This document shows, piece by piece, positions 1 through 6,087 of a stretch of 8,221 bases of DNA (positions are counted from its first letter, which is position 1; every line of letters begins with the position of its first letter). The translations under genes were made by a program, and so were the position numbers. This DNA comes from Salaquimonas sp. Its GTDB lineage: Bacteria > Pseudomonadota > Alphaproteobacteria > Rhizobiales > Rhizobiaceae. The notes under the pieces were generated by a model. The model did not search any database, was not told the origin of the DNA, and worked only from the letters and a program-made list of their open reading frames with translations. Location: the NCBI GenBank assembly GCA_024639745.1, contig JAHEHW010000057.1:1-8221 (forward strand), in the 5' to 3' direction.

Positions 1-724
1 CGTCCTCGCCTTCGCTATCGTCCTGTTCTAGCTCGTCATCGCCGAGTTCATCAGCCATATCGAGGGAGGAGATCAGCTCACGAACCGCTTTTGCAAATCG
101 CTTCTGGTCAAGCAGGTCGCGATCCAGCGCCGCAAGGGTATCGGTCGCCTTCTCATCGATGAAACTCTGCCATAGCTTGACGAATTTGCGGGCGCTTTCG
201 GGCGGTTTTTGGCCCGTAAGCTTTTCACGGATAACCATTGCAAGCGCTTCTTCGAGCGGCACGTCGGTTCTCTCAACTGCGCTTTGATAATTGGCTTTCG
301 AGTATTTTTCTTCGAGCATGGCGGACAAGTTTTCCGACATGCCATCCATGCTCCGCGCGCCGATAGCCTCAACGCGTGCTTGCTCGACCCGGTCGTAAAT
401 TGCCCGGGCCTGCTGGCCGACCGGCGCATGGCGGGCGTGAATTGCCTTATCGTGACAAGCCACCCGCATTGCCATCGAGTCTCCATAGCCACGGGTAATC
501 GCCAATTGTTGCCGGCTCATTTTGCGACCGGGTTCCGGCAGCTTGATTTGATCGCCAACCAGCGATGGGCGGTCGTTGGAGAAGACGACTTCCACCTCCC
601 GGTGCTGCGCGACCGCGCGAACGCAATTCGAGATCGCCTGCTTCAGCGGTTCGAAGTCGACCGGTTTGGGGTTTTTCTTGCGATTGTCGCCAGGCCCTGC
701 CATCTGCTGCTCAATGCCGCTCAT
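1..724 (-). CDS. cobT: Cobaltochelatase subunit CobT, N-terminal part (gene cut by window edge)
   Basis: CobT is the large non-ATPase subunit of the aerobic CobNST cobaltochelatase, which inserts Co2+ into hydrogenobyrinic acid a,c-diamide during cobalamin synthesis in the cytoplasm. The visible part is 241 codons of a protein usually about 600-640 residues long. It starts MSGIEQQMAGPGDN and has the family's N-terminal region, with EPLKQAISNCVRAVAQ followed by VEVVFSNDRPSL and KMSRQQLAITRGYGDSMAMRVACHDKAIH. The last visible residues enter an acidic stretch (DELGDDELEQDDSEGED), the linker expected before the C-terminal von Willebrand-type metal-binding domain, which lies outside the window. 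The ATG at 724 is preceded by a GAGGAA ribosome-binding site. Only 5 bases separate it from the cobS stop, so the two genes should share a transcript. The frame is open to the window edge. Confidence 0.93.
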   Translation of the reverse strand, partial: MSGIEQQMAGPGDNRKKNPKPVDFEPLKQAISNCVRAVAQHREVEVVFSNDRPSLVGDQIKLPEPGRKMSRQQLAITRGYGDSMAMRVACHDKAIHARHAPVGQQARAIYDRVEQARVEAIGARSMDGMSENLSAMLEEKYSKANYQSAVERTDVPLEEALAMVIREKLTGQKPPESARKFVKLWQSFIDEKATDTLAALDRDLLDQKRFAKAVRELISSLDMADELGDDELEQDDSEGED

Positions 725-729
725 ATTCC

Positions 730-1698
730 TCAGGATACGAGAATGTTGACGGTTGACTCCTCAAGTTCCTCACCGAAGACGCGCTGATAAAATTCAGCAA
801 CCGTTGCCCGCTCAAGATCGTCGCATTTGTTTAGGAAGGTCAACCGGAAAGCCATGCCGACGTCACCAAAGATATTTGCGTTCTCGGCCCAGGTAATGAC
901 GGTACGGGGGCTCATGACCGTCGAAAGGTCGCCGTTGATAAAGGCGGCGCGGGTCAGATCCGCGATCCTAACCATCTTGGAGACGGTTTCCCGGCCTTCG
1001 GCAGTGTCGAAGCTTTTGGCTTTCGCCAAGACGATAGCCACTTCTTTGTCGTGTGGCAAATAGTTCAGCGTGGTGACGATCGACCAGCGGTCCATCTGCG
1101 CCTGGTTTATCTGCTGAGTGCCATGATAAAGCCCCGAGGTATCACCGAGGCCGACGGTGTTCGCCGTCGCAAACAGACGGAATGCAGGGTGCGGCGTTAG
1201 CACCCTGCTTTGATCGAGGAGGGTCAATCGTCCGCTCGACTCCAGCACACGCTGAATAACGAACATCACATCCGGCCGCCCGGCATCATATTCGTCAAAG
1301 ACCAGCGCAATGTTATTCTGGTAAGCCCATGGCAGGATGCCATCCCGGAATTCCGTGATCTGCATTCCGTCCCGGATCACAATGGCGTCTTTCCCGATGA
1401 GGTCCAGCCTGCTGACGTGACTATCGAGATTGATGCGGACGCAAGGCCAATTGAGGCGCGCTGCAACCTGTTCGATATGGGTGGATTTCCCCGTGCCATG
1501 GTAGCCGGAAACGATCACTCGGCGATTGAAGGCGAAGCCAGCCAGGATCGCCAGCGTGGTAGCGCGATCGAAAAGATAATCCGGATCCAGATCCGGAACG
1601 TGCTCGGTGCGCTCGCTATAAGCGGGCACTTTCATGTCGCTTTCGATCTTGAATACGTCCCGGACGACGATTTCGGTATCCGGTAATCCTTCACTCAT
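730..1698 (-). CDS. cobS: Cobaltochelatase AAA+ subunit CobS
   Basis: CobS is the AAA+ ATPase subunit of the aerobic cobaltochelatase; it assembles with CobT into the ring that powers cobalt insertion by CobN. The 322-residue length is normal for the family. Visible motifs are the N-terminal CobS segment ([21 protein letters not shown], about 34-54), Walker A GYHGTGKS (65-72), Walker B ALVFDEYD (131-138), a sensor-1 type FATANT (176-181, N180) and the QMDRWS motif (201-206), whose R204 is a likely arginine finger. The frame stays open upstream to a TTG at 1929. I chose the ATG at 1698 because family similarity begins there ([12 protein letters not shown]) and GGAG sits 8 bases upstream. The gene is followed 5 bases later by cobT. 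It has its own long leader (1699-1991) with hairpins and a candidate promoter, so it probably does not depend on dnaJ transcription. Confidence 0.96.
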   Translation of the reverse strand: MSEGLPDTEIVVRDVFKIESDMKVPAYSERTEHVPDLDPDYLFDRATTLAILAGFAFNRRVIVSGYHGTGKSTHIEQVAARLNWPCVRINLDSHVSRLDLIGKDAIVIRDGMQITEFRDGILPWAYQNNIALVFDEYDAGRPDVMFVIQRVLESSGRLTLLDQSRVLTPHPAFRLFATANTVGLGDTSGLYHGTQQINQAQMDRWSIVTTLNYLPHDKEVAIVLAKAKSFDTAEGRETVSKMVRIADLTRAAFINGDLSTVMSPRTVITWAENANIFGDVGMAFRLTFLNKCDDLERATVAEFYQRVFGEELEESTVNILVS

Positions 1699-1715
1699 CG
1701 GTTCATCTCCAACCG
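1699..1715 (-). promoter_or_regulatory. cobS ribosome-binding site inside a small hairpin loop
   Basis: On the minus strand, CGGTT (1715-1711) and AACCG (1703-1699) are perfect inverted repeats separated by GGAGATG (1710-1704). The GGAG Shine-Dalgarno sequence therefore lies in the 7-base loop, and the stem ends directly against the cobS ATG at 1698. A three-codon frame (ATG AAC CGA TGA) also starts inside the loop at 1706 and ends overlapping the cobS start by 4 bases. The repeat is seen directly. A role in translation initiation is inference, since a 5-bp stem can arise by chance. Confidence 0.4.
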
Positions 1716-1750
1716 GTATCTTCCCGTCACAATCGTCACCACGTGCCGGC

Positions 1751-1801
1751 TTCCATTGCTGACGACAACTGGGTATCGTGTCGCATTTGGCAGCAATGGA
1801 A
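1751..1801 (-). repeat. 11-bp perfect inverted repeat in the cobS leader
   Basis: TTCCATTGCTG (1751-1761) is repeated perfectly in inverted orientation as CAGCAATGGAA (1791-1801), with a 29-base interior. The interior holds a second inverted pair, CGACA (1763-1767) and TGTCG (1779-1783), so the RNA could fold into a nested stem-loop. It lies 53 to 103 bases upstream of the cobS ATG, within the expected 5' untranslated region. No run of T follows on the minus strand, so it is not a simple intrinsic terminator. It could be a structured leader element or a protein-binding site. Confidence 0.55.
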
Positions 1802-1835
1802 TGGGAAACCTGGCCAGGATCCGACGGACTGTCAT

Positions 1836-1883
1836 CTATAGTCACACGGTGTGCATTTCGTCCTTCGATTAGCGTTTTTTTTT
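1836..1883 (-). promoter_or_regulatory. Candidate cobS promoter with A-tract and operator-like palindrome
   Basis: On the minus strand, CTATAG (1841-1836) resembles the alphaproteobacterial -10 box. Eighteen bases upstream is AAGGAC (1865-1860), a partial match to the -35 CTTGAC. A run of nine A (minus strand, 1883-1875) lies just beyond and could act as an UP-like element. The spacer contains the 11-base odd palindrome CACACGGTGTG (1843-1853), a possible operator. The weak -35 keeps confidence low. If real, it gives a leader of about 130 bases containing the 1751-1801 inverted repeat. I see no protein-coding gene in 1699-1991. Confidence 0.3.
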
Positions 1884-1991
1884 GCATCGGACAATGGTTG
1901 ATTGGCCGGTCTTCGAGTTGCCTGGCCAAGAATGCGTCACCTTGTTGTCTTTGCCTCGGAAGGGTGCGCCAGCCGATATTTCACCGAGTAA

Positions 1992-2600
1992 TCAGCATAA
2001 ACCCGCTTTCTGGAGAATCTTATACGCCAGAATAATCTCACGCAGCCTGTTTTCGGAACTGCGATCGCCACCGTTCGCATCCGGATGGTTCTGTTTGACC
2101 AGAAGCTTGTAGCGAGCCTTTATTTCTTCCGAACTCGCGCCGTGGGGTAGGTTGAGGTCATCGAAAGACTTCTTCTCAAGCGGTCTGAGCTTACGAGAAC
2201 GTGATGTTGCGCGTGCAGCGTTTGCGGGATTGCGCCGGTTGTAGAGCCGGTCCGCACCTGCGGCGCGGGGATCCTGATCGTTGATCGGCGGATATTTAGA
2301 GTGACGATTTGCGCCCATCTGCCAAGTCGGGCGTCCCCCGGTAATGCTTTCCTTCTGGAACTTCTGAATGGCCTGGTCGTCAAGGCCGGAAAAGTAGTTG
2401 TAGTTCTTGTTGTATTCGCGCACGTGGTCGATGCACATCCAGAGATACTGGCCTTCCCTGTCACGCCCGAGCGGCGCCTTATGGGTTCCGGGCTTCTCGC
2501 ATCCCGCCCAGGCGCAAATCTGTTTGGCAGGTTCCGCTTTCTTGCGGCTGCCACGTTTTCCGACGCGTATCGAATCGAATAGGGAAGAATTGTCTTTCAT
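1992..2600 (-). CDS. J-domain (DnaJ-family) protein with N-terminal Cys/His cluster
   Basis: This 202-residue protein carries its J domain at the C terminus: SFDDLNLPHGASSEEIKARYK (about 145-165), the HPD signature at 172-174 (KQNHPDANGGDR), then a final helix RLREIILAYKILQKAG. The HPD tripeptide is what stimulates the ATPase of an Hsp70 partner, so a DnaK co-chaperone role is a fair inference. It is not canonical DnaJ: the J domain is not N-terminal, and there is no G/F region or CxxCxGxG repeats. The N-terminal half has C29-x4-C34 and C56-x2-H59, with H40 between them, which could bind a metal. FDSIRV near the N terminus matches relatives I recall from Hyphomicrobiales and supports the ATG at 2600, although no Shine-Dalgarno is obvious. 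It is divergent from bolA and lies 293 bases upstream of cobS. Often annotated simply as a DnaJ domain protein; its client is unknown to me. Confidence 0.88.
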   Translation of the reverse strand: MKDNSSLFDSIRVGKRGSRKKAEPAKQICAWAGCEKPGTHKAPLGRDREGQYLWMCIDHVREYNKNYNYFSGLDDQAIQKFQKESITGGRPTWQMGANRHSKYPPINDQDPRAAGADRLYNRRNPANAARATSRSRKLRPLEKKSFDDLNLPHGASSEEIKARYKLLVKQNHPDANGGDRSSENRLREIILAYKILQKAGLC

Positions 2601-2709
2601 GATTGATGGTATAGGGTTGCTTCGCGTTTTCTACAAGAATTGACAAGCCAATTTGTCCGTTCCATTCCGTCTCACCCGACCCGACATAGATCAGCAAAGA
2701 GGCAAGCTC
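2601..2709. promoter_or_regulatory. Divergent promoter region between the J-domain gene and bolA
   Basis: This 109-base gap must carry promoters for both genes. On the plus strand a perfect TTGACA (2640-2645) could be the bolA -35, but the -10 at 17 bases is poor. On the minus strand TTGTAG (2636-2631) and TATACC (2613-2608) are spaced by 17 bases. That -10 would start transcription next to the ATG at 2600, giving a nearly leaderless mRNA, which fits the absence of a ribosome-binding site there. The bolA side has an AGAGGC ribosome-binding site (2698-2703) upstream of its ATG. Confidence 0.3.
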
Positions 2710-2988
2710 ATGAATTTCATTGACTCGATACGCTCAAAGATCGAGGGCGCGCTTAAACCGTCTTCACTTGAAATTGTCAACGAGAGTCATCTCCATGCCG
2801 GGCATCAGGAAAAATTCGACGGAAGTGGTGAGACACATCTGCGTTTAAGAATTGTCAGCGATGCTTTTATCGGCAAGTCACGGGTAGATCGCCACCGGAT
2901 GATCAACGAACTTGTCAGCGAGGAGATGAGCAATGGCCTGCACGCAATCGCCATCGAAGCGAAGGCGCCGGGCGAATTCATCGGCTGA
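2710..2988 (+). CDS. BolA family protein
   Basis: BolA proteins are small cytoplasmic proteins that bind monothiol glutaredoxins and [2Fe-2S] clusters, and some act as DNA-binding regulators of stress and morphology genes. This one is 92 residues, normal for the family. The BolA fold signature is clear: EIVNESHLHAGH (21-32) for the first strand and variable loop, ETHLRLRIVSDAF (41-53), RVDRHRMINELVSEEM (58-73) for the helix-turn-helix-like segment, and LHAIAIEAKAPGE (77-89) with the invariant H78. Histidines at 27, 29 and 32 are candidate cluster ligands together with H78; there is no cysteine. ATG 2710 was chosen for the AGAGGC site 6 bases upstream and because family similarity starts there. 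A TTG-initiated extension to 2653 is possible but unsupported. Divergent from the J-domain gene and convergent with the transporter gene, 13 bases away. Confidence 0.93.
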   Translation: MNFIDSIRSKIEGALKPSSLEIVNESHLHAGHQEKFDGSGETHLRLRIVSDAFIGKSRVDRHRMINELVSEEMSNGLHAIAIEAKAPGEFIG

Positions 2989-3001
2989 TCCGTTTTTGTC
3001 C

Positions 3002-4267
3002 CTAGGCTGCGAGGTCTCGAATCCGAAGCTTCGTAATTCGGTTCTTTTGACGCTTTAGTACGACAAATCGTTTGCCGAAGAAGGTGAAAGTCTGCTTTTC
3101 TTCGGGGATCATCTGGGCCGCGTGGATCACCAATCCCGCGATCGTCGTTGCTTCTTCGTCAGGTAAACGCCAATCAAGCGCGCGGTTTATATCGCGTATC
3201 GGCACATTGCCATCGACGACGATCGAGCCGTCAGGCTCGGTCGTAACGCCACTTACCTCGACATCGTGCTCATCAGCGATATCGCCTACAATCTCTTCCA
3301 GGATATCTTCTAGCGTAACGAGACCCATAACCTCGCCATACTCGTCGACAACAAGCGCGATATGGGCTTTTTTCCTCAAGAATGCATTCAGTTGGTCGCG
3401 GAGCGTGGTCGTTTCCGGAACGAACCAGGGTTTTGCCGCGATCTTTGCGATATCGATATCCTTTGGATTTTGTCCAAGCCCCACAACCCTGAGGATGTCC
3501 TTGGCGTGAATGACGCCGACGATATTCTCGCTTGTTCCAGTCCATAGCGGGATACGTGTGTAGGGACTGTCTAAGGCTTGGCGGATAATCTGTTCCGGCG
3601 GCTGGTCGATATTGATCGAGACCATATTGGTCCGGTGAACCATTACATCTGAAACCTCGAGGTCGTGCAGATCAAGGATGCCGCCCAGGCGGTCCCTGTC
3701 ATCTTTAACGACGACGCCGTCCTTGTGAAAAACCTCAAACGTTCCGCGCAACTCATCATGCGCGGAGAGCATGTCTTCAGAATCATCGAGCCGCACCCCC
3801 ACCAGTTTGAGAACAACTTTGACGATCCAGTTTACAGCCGCGGCGAAGGGGGTAAGGACGACCACAAATATCCGAACGATCGGCCCGACCACGACAGCAA
3901 AGCGGTCGGCTCGGGCGATTGCCCATGATTTTGGGAGCACCTCGGCAAAGATCACAACAATGACTGTCATCGCGAAGGTAGCGACGAAGATTCCGGCATC
4001 TCCAATGACCCGGAGAAAAAAGCTGGTTGCGAGTGCCGATGCCAGAATATTGACGAGGTTGTTTCCGATCAGCAGCGTACTGATGAGCCGATCCTTCTTT
4101 TCGATCAATTTCTGAACAACGCCCGCTCGTTTGTCACCGTTCTGCTCAAGTGAATGAAGGCGGGCGCGGGTCACCGCGGTCAGAGCGGTTTCCGAGCCCG
4201 AAAAGAACCCGGAGCAAAAAATCAGGAACAGGATTGCGCCCAGCAGCAGCCAGTCAGCAGGTGTCAT
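3002..4267 (-). CDS. HlyC/CorC-family (CNNM-CBS) membrane transporter-like protein
   Basis: This is a 421-residue inner-membrane protein with the full CNNM/CorC architecture. The N-terminal DUF21/CNNM membrane domain (about 1-160) has hydrophobic segments near 5-25, 64-86, 92-112 and 125-150 and the family motifs SGSETALTA (23-31), GNNLVNILASALAT (68-81) and EVLPKSWA (109-116). A CBS pair follows (about 205-262, with VMVHRTNMVSI, and 280-335, with VDEYGEVMGLVTLEDILEEIVGDI), then the C-terminal CorC_HlyC domain (about 345-420). Family members are linked to Mg2+/Co2+ export and are often mislabelled hemolysins. Substrate cannot be read from sequence. The ATG at 4267 overlaps the aroB stop by 4 bases (ATGA), so translation is probably coupled to aroB and the gene is last in the aroK-aroB operon. 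I give no gene symbol because the corC/tlyC names are used inconsistently. Confidence 0.92.
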   Translation of the reverse strand: MTPADWLLLGAILFLIFCSGFFSGSETALTAVTRARLHSLEQNGDKRAGVVQKLIEKKDRLISTLLIGNNLVNILASALATSFFLRVIGDAGIFVATFAMTVIVVIFAEVLPKSWAIARADRFAVVVGPIVRIFVVVLTPFAAAVNWIVKVVLKLVGVRLDDSEDMLSAHDELRGTFEVFHKDGVVVKDDRDRLGGILDLHDLEVSDVMVHRTNMVSINIDQPPEQIIRQALDSPYTRIPLWTGTSENIVGVIHAKDILRVVGLGQNPKDIDIAKIAAKPWFVPETTTLRDQLNAFLRKKAHIALVVDEYGEVMGLVTLEDILEEIVGDIADEHDVEVSGVTTEPDGSIVVDGNVPIRDINRALDWRLPDEEATTIAGLVIHAAQMIPEEKQTFTFFGKRFVVLKRQKNRITKLRIRDLAA

Positions 4268-5379
4268 TCTTTTAAAGCCTCGTTGAGAAACGCCAGAACT
4301 TCTGCTGGCGGCACTTCATTGGCAATATAGGCCTTGCCGATACCTTTTGTAAGAATGAAGGTCAGTTTCCCCTTTGAGACCTTCTTATCCTGAGCGATGA
4401 AATTGAAAAGGGCGTCCGGTGTGAGCGGTTTCCCGGGTATTTGTTCCGGGTTGGTTGGCAGACCGCAAGCCGCCAGATGCCGTTTGACACGTTCAACGTC
4501 ATCAATGGAACAGAGGTTCTGGCGGTTAGAAAACTGAAACGCGAGCGCCATGCCGATTGCCACGCCTTCGCCGTGAATCAGCCGACCAGAATCGTATTCC
4601 GTTGCGCCCTCGAGCGCGTGTCCAAAGGTGTGTCCGAGATTAAGCAGTGCCCGCATGCCTTTTTCATGTTCGTCCGCGGCAACGATTGCAGCCTTGGCCC
4701 TGCAGCTTCTGGCAACTGCTTCCTGAAGCGTTGGCCCTAATGAAAAGATATCCTGATGGTTCTTTTCCAGAAAACTGAAAAACTCCGGATCGTTAATCAG
4801 TCCGTATTTGGTTACCTCCGCATAGCCCGCCGCGAATTCTCGCTCAGGAAGGGTTTTCAAGGTGTCCGTGTCCGCGATTACGAGTATCGGTTGATGGAAG
4901 GCTCCAATCAGGTTCTTGCCCTGAGGTGCATTGATCCCAGTCTTCCCACCAACTGATGAATCCACCTGGGCGAGCAGCGAGGTTGGAATCTGAACAAATT
5001 CCATGCCTCTCCGGGTGATTGCAGCAGCAAACCCCGCGAGATCGCCAATCACACCGCCGCCTAGCGCAATCACCAGATCGCCTCGTTCGAGGTGGGCGTC
5101 TAGGAGATCCGACAAAACCCTTTCGAGCGTTGCCATGGATTTCGATTTCTCTCCAGGCGGAACGATGATTTCAGTATGCTGTATAGAAGCTGTATCCAGA
5201 CTGTCAGTAAGCGTTTTGCCATGTGCATCAAATACGTTGTCGTCGCTCACTATTGCGCATCGGCACTTGGGACGCATTTGCGCCAGACGAGGTCCGGTGC
5301 CTGCGAGAAGGTTATTGCCGATCAGGATCGGATAGGATCTCTCGCCAAGTTCAACCTGGATGGTTTCAAACAGTTTCAA
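4264..5379 (-). CDS. aroB: 3-dehydroquinate synthase
   Basis: AroB converts DAHP to 3-dehydroquinate, the second step of the shikimate pathway, using NAD+ and a divalent metal (Zn2+ or Co2+) in the cytoplasm. At 371 residues it is typical in length. The NAD-binding motif GGGVIGDLAGF (107-117), the active-site DSSVGGKTGIN (140-150) and NLIGAFHQP (156-164) are intact. The three metal ligands are present as E188 (AEVTKYG), H250 (NLGHTFGHALE) and H269 (HGEGVAIGM). The start is a TTG at 5379 that overlaps the aroK stop as TTGA, with AGGGA about 8 bases upstream. The first in-frame ATG would be residue 35, which would delete conserved sequence (ELGERSYPILIGNNLL). Both flanking junctions are 4-base overlaps, consistent with one operon and coupled translation. 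Confidence 0.97.
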   Translation of the reverse strand: MKLFETIQVELGERSYPILIGNNLLAGTGPRLAQMRPKCRCAIVSDDNVFDAHGKTLTDSLDTASIQHTEIIVPPGEKSKSMATLERVLSDLLDAHLERGDLVIALGGGVIGDLAGFAAAITRRGMEFVQIPTSLLAQVDSSVGGKTGINAPQGKNLIGAFHQPILVIADTDTLKTLPEREFAAGYAEVTKYGLINDPEFFSFLEKNHQDIFSLGPTLQEAVARSCRAKAAIVAADEHEKGMRALLNLGHTFGHALEGATEYDSGRLIHGEGVAIGMALAFQFSNRQNLCSIDDVERVKRHLAACGLPTNPEQIPGKPLTPDALFNFIAQDKKVSKGKLTFILTKGIGKAYIANEVPPAEVLAFLNEALKE

Positions 5380-5990
5380 GAGTTTTTTCCCTGTTTCTGC
5401 CGATGACTGGCGTGCGCCAAACCGAAATGCTCCTGTAATGCTTTCAGAACCGCATCCCGGGTATCGTTTTTTGATGATCGCGCAGAAGCAACATGGATAT
5501 CCGCGAGCGCATAAACCGGTTCGCGTTTTTCAAGCAGAGCCTCGAGGGTTGCGCGCGGATCCCCCCTCTTGAGAAGAGGCCTCGAGTTGGGCCGGCGCAT
5601 CACTCGACTCATCAGCAAATCCAGATCGGCTCTGAGCCAGATGGATATCGCATGATCAGCTATCTCGGACCGGGTGGCCTTCGACAGGACTGCGCCGCCA
5701 CCAAGCGAAATAACCGATGGCCCGTCCCGCAATAAACGTTGTACAACGCGCTCTTCGCCGGCCCGGAAATATGCCTCGCCGTGGCGTTCGAAGATTTCGG
5801 GGATGTCAAGATTCGCGGCAGCAACAATTTCGTGATCTGAGTCATAGAAGGCTAGTCCCAGGGCCGCCGCGATCAGTCGACCGATAGCAGTTTTGCCAGA
5901 TCCCATCATGCCGATAAAAACCAGGGAGCGGTTTCCGAGGGCATTGCGGATCTCCGCATTGCGCTTAGATACTTTTCCGGAAGTCGACAT
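5376..5990 (-). CDS. aroK: Shikimate kinase
   Basis: AroK phosphorylates shikimate to shikimate-3-phosphate with ATP, the fifth step of the shikimate pathway. The 204-residue protein has a short N-terminal extension of about 20 residues relative to the minimal kinase. Visible are Walker A GMMGSGKT (27-34), the shikimate-binding aspartates in FYDSDHEI (D50, D52), R76 in YFRAGEERVV, GGGAV (97-101), the lid arginine in NSRPLL (R137) and R156 in LLEKREPVYA. All key residues are present. The ATG at 5990 has TGAGGCG just upstream. The gene is first in the minus-strand operon: its TGA overlaps the aroB TTG start by 4 bases, matching the aroK-aroB pairing common in proteobacteria. It is divergent from the small membrane protein gene. 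Confidence 0.96.
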   Translation of the reverse strand: MSTSGKVSKRNAEIRNALGNRSLVFIGMMGSGKTAIGRLIAAALGLAFYDSDHEIVAAANLDIPEIFERHGEAYFRAGEERVVQRLLRDGPSVISLGGGAVLSKATRSEIADHAISIWLRADLDLLMSRVMRRPNSRPLLKRGDPRATLEALLEKREPVYALADIHVASARSSKNDTRDAVLKALQEHFGLAHASHRQKQGKNS

Positions 5991-6017
5991 TGGCGCCTCA
6001 TTCTTCTTTCCGCAGCC

Positions 6018-6047
6018 CTAGCACACCAATACCGGCTTCGCGTCAAG
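6018..6047 (-). promoter_or_regulatory. Candidate promoter of the aroK-aroB-transporter operon
   Basis: On the minus strand CTTGAC (6047-6042), the alphaproteobacterial -35 consensus, is followed at normal spacing by TGCTAG (6023-6018), a poor -10. Transcription would begin near 6010, leaving a leader of about 20 bases that contains the TGAGGCG ribosome-binding site of aroK. The -35 is convincing and the -10 is not, so this is a candidate only. Confidence 0.35.
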
Positions 6048-6064
6048 CCTGATTTCAGCATTCG

Positions 6065-6087
6065 GGTTTGCGCCGATGGGCGCAACC
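6065..6087. repeat. Strong GC-rich hairpin between aroK and the small membrane protein gene
   Basis: TTGCGCC (6068-6074) and GGCGCAA (6079-6085) pair perfectly around a GATG loop. GG (6065-6066) and CC (6086-6087) extend the stem to 9 bp across one bulged T. No T-run follows on either strand, so it is not an intrinsic terminator. It lies between two divergent genes, upstream of the CTTGAC candidate -35 of aroK. It could be an operator or a dispersed palindromic element. The only ATG available to the downstream small gene (6076-6078) sits in its loop. Confidence 0.5.

Noticed and set aside
73..492. 139-codon minus-strand frame overlapping cobT
   Set aside because: Arginine/proline/serine-rich out-of-frame shadow of cobT; the true cobT frame is open through the same bases to the window edge.
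209..787. 192-codon plus-strand open frame
   Set aside because: It lies antisense to cobT, whose minus-strand frame has clear family sequence; the antisense translation has no recognisable domain.
1210..1686. 158-codon plus-strand open frame
   Set aside because: Antisense shadow of the highly conserved cobS coding region.
1875..1883. T9 run as an intrinsic terminator
   Set aside because: The T-run is on the plus strand, where no gene ends; the minus-strand J-domain gene reads it as A9, and no stem precedes it in the needed orientation.
1699..1929. 77-residue N-terminal extension of CobS
   Set aside because: The frame is open but begins with TTG, shows no family similarity and crosses the inverted repeats; the ATG at 1698 has a good ribosome-binding site and matches the family N terminus.
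1699..1991. Classical cobalamin riboswitch upstream of cobS
   Set aside because: Read on the minus strand, the B12-box core GCCACTG is absent and the inverted repeat does not resemble the conserved core architecture.
2980..3001. bolA intrinsic terminator (CGG...CCG followed by TTTTT)
   Set aside because: The stem is only 3 bp; too weak to call, although the 13-base convergent gap with the transporter gene suggests some shared termination.
5003..5335. 110-codon plus-strand frame
   Set aside because: Antisense to aroB, low-complexity Arg/Ser/Pro-rich translation without recognisable features.
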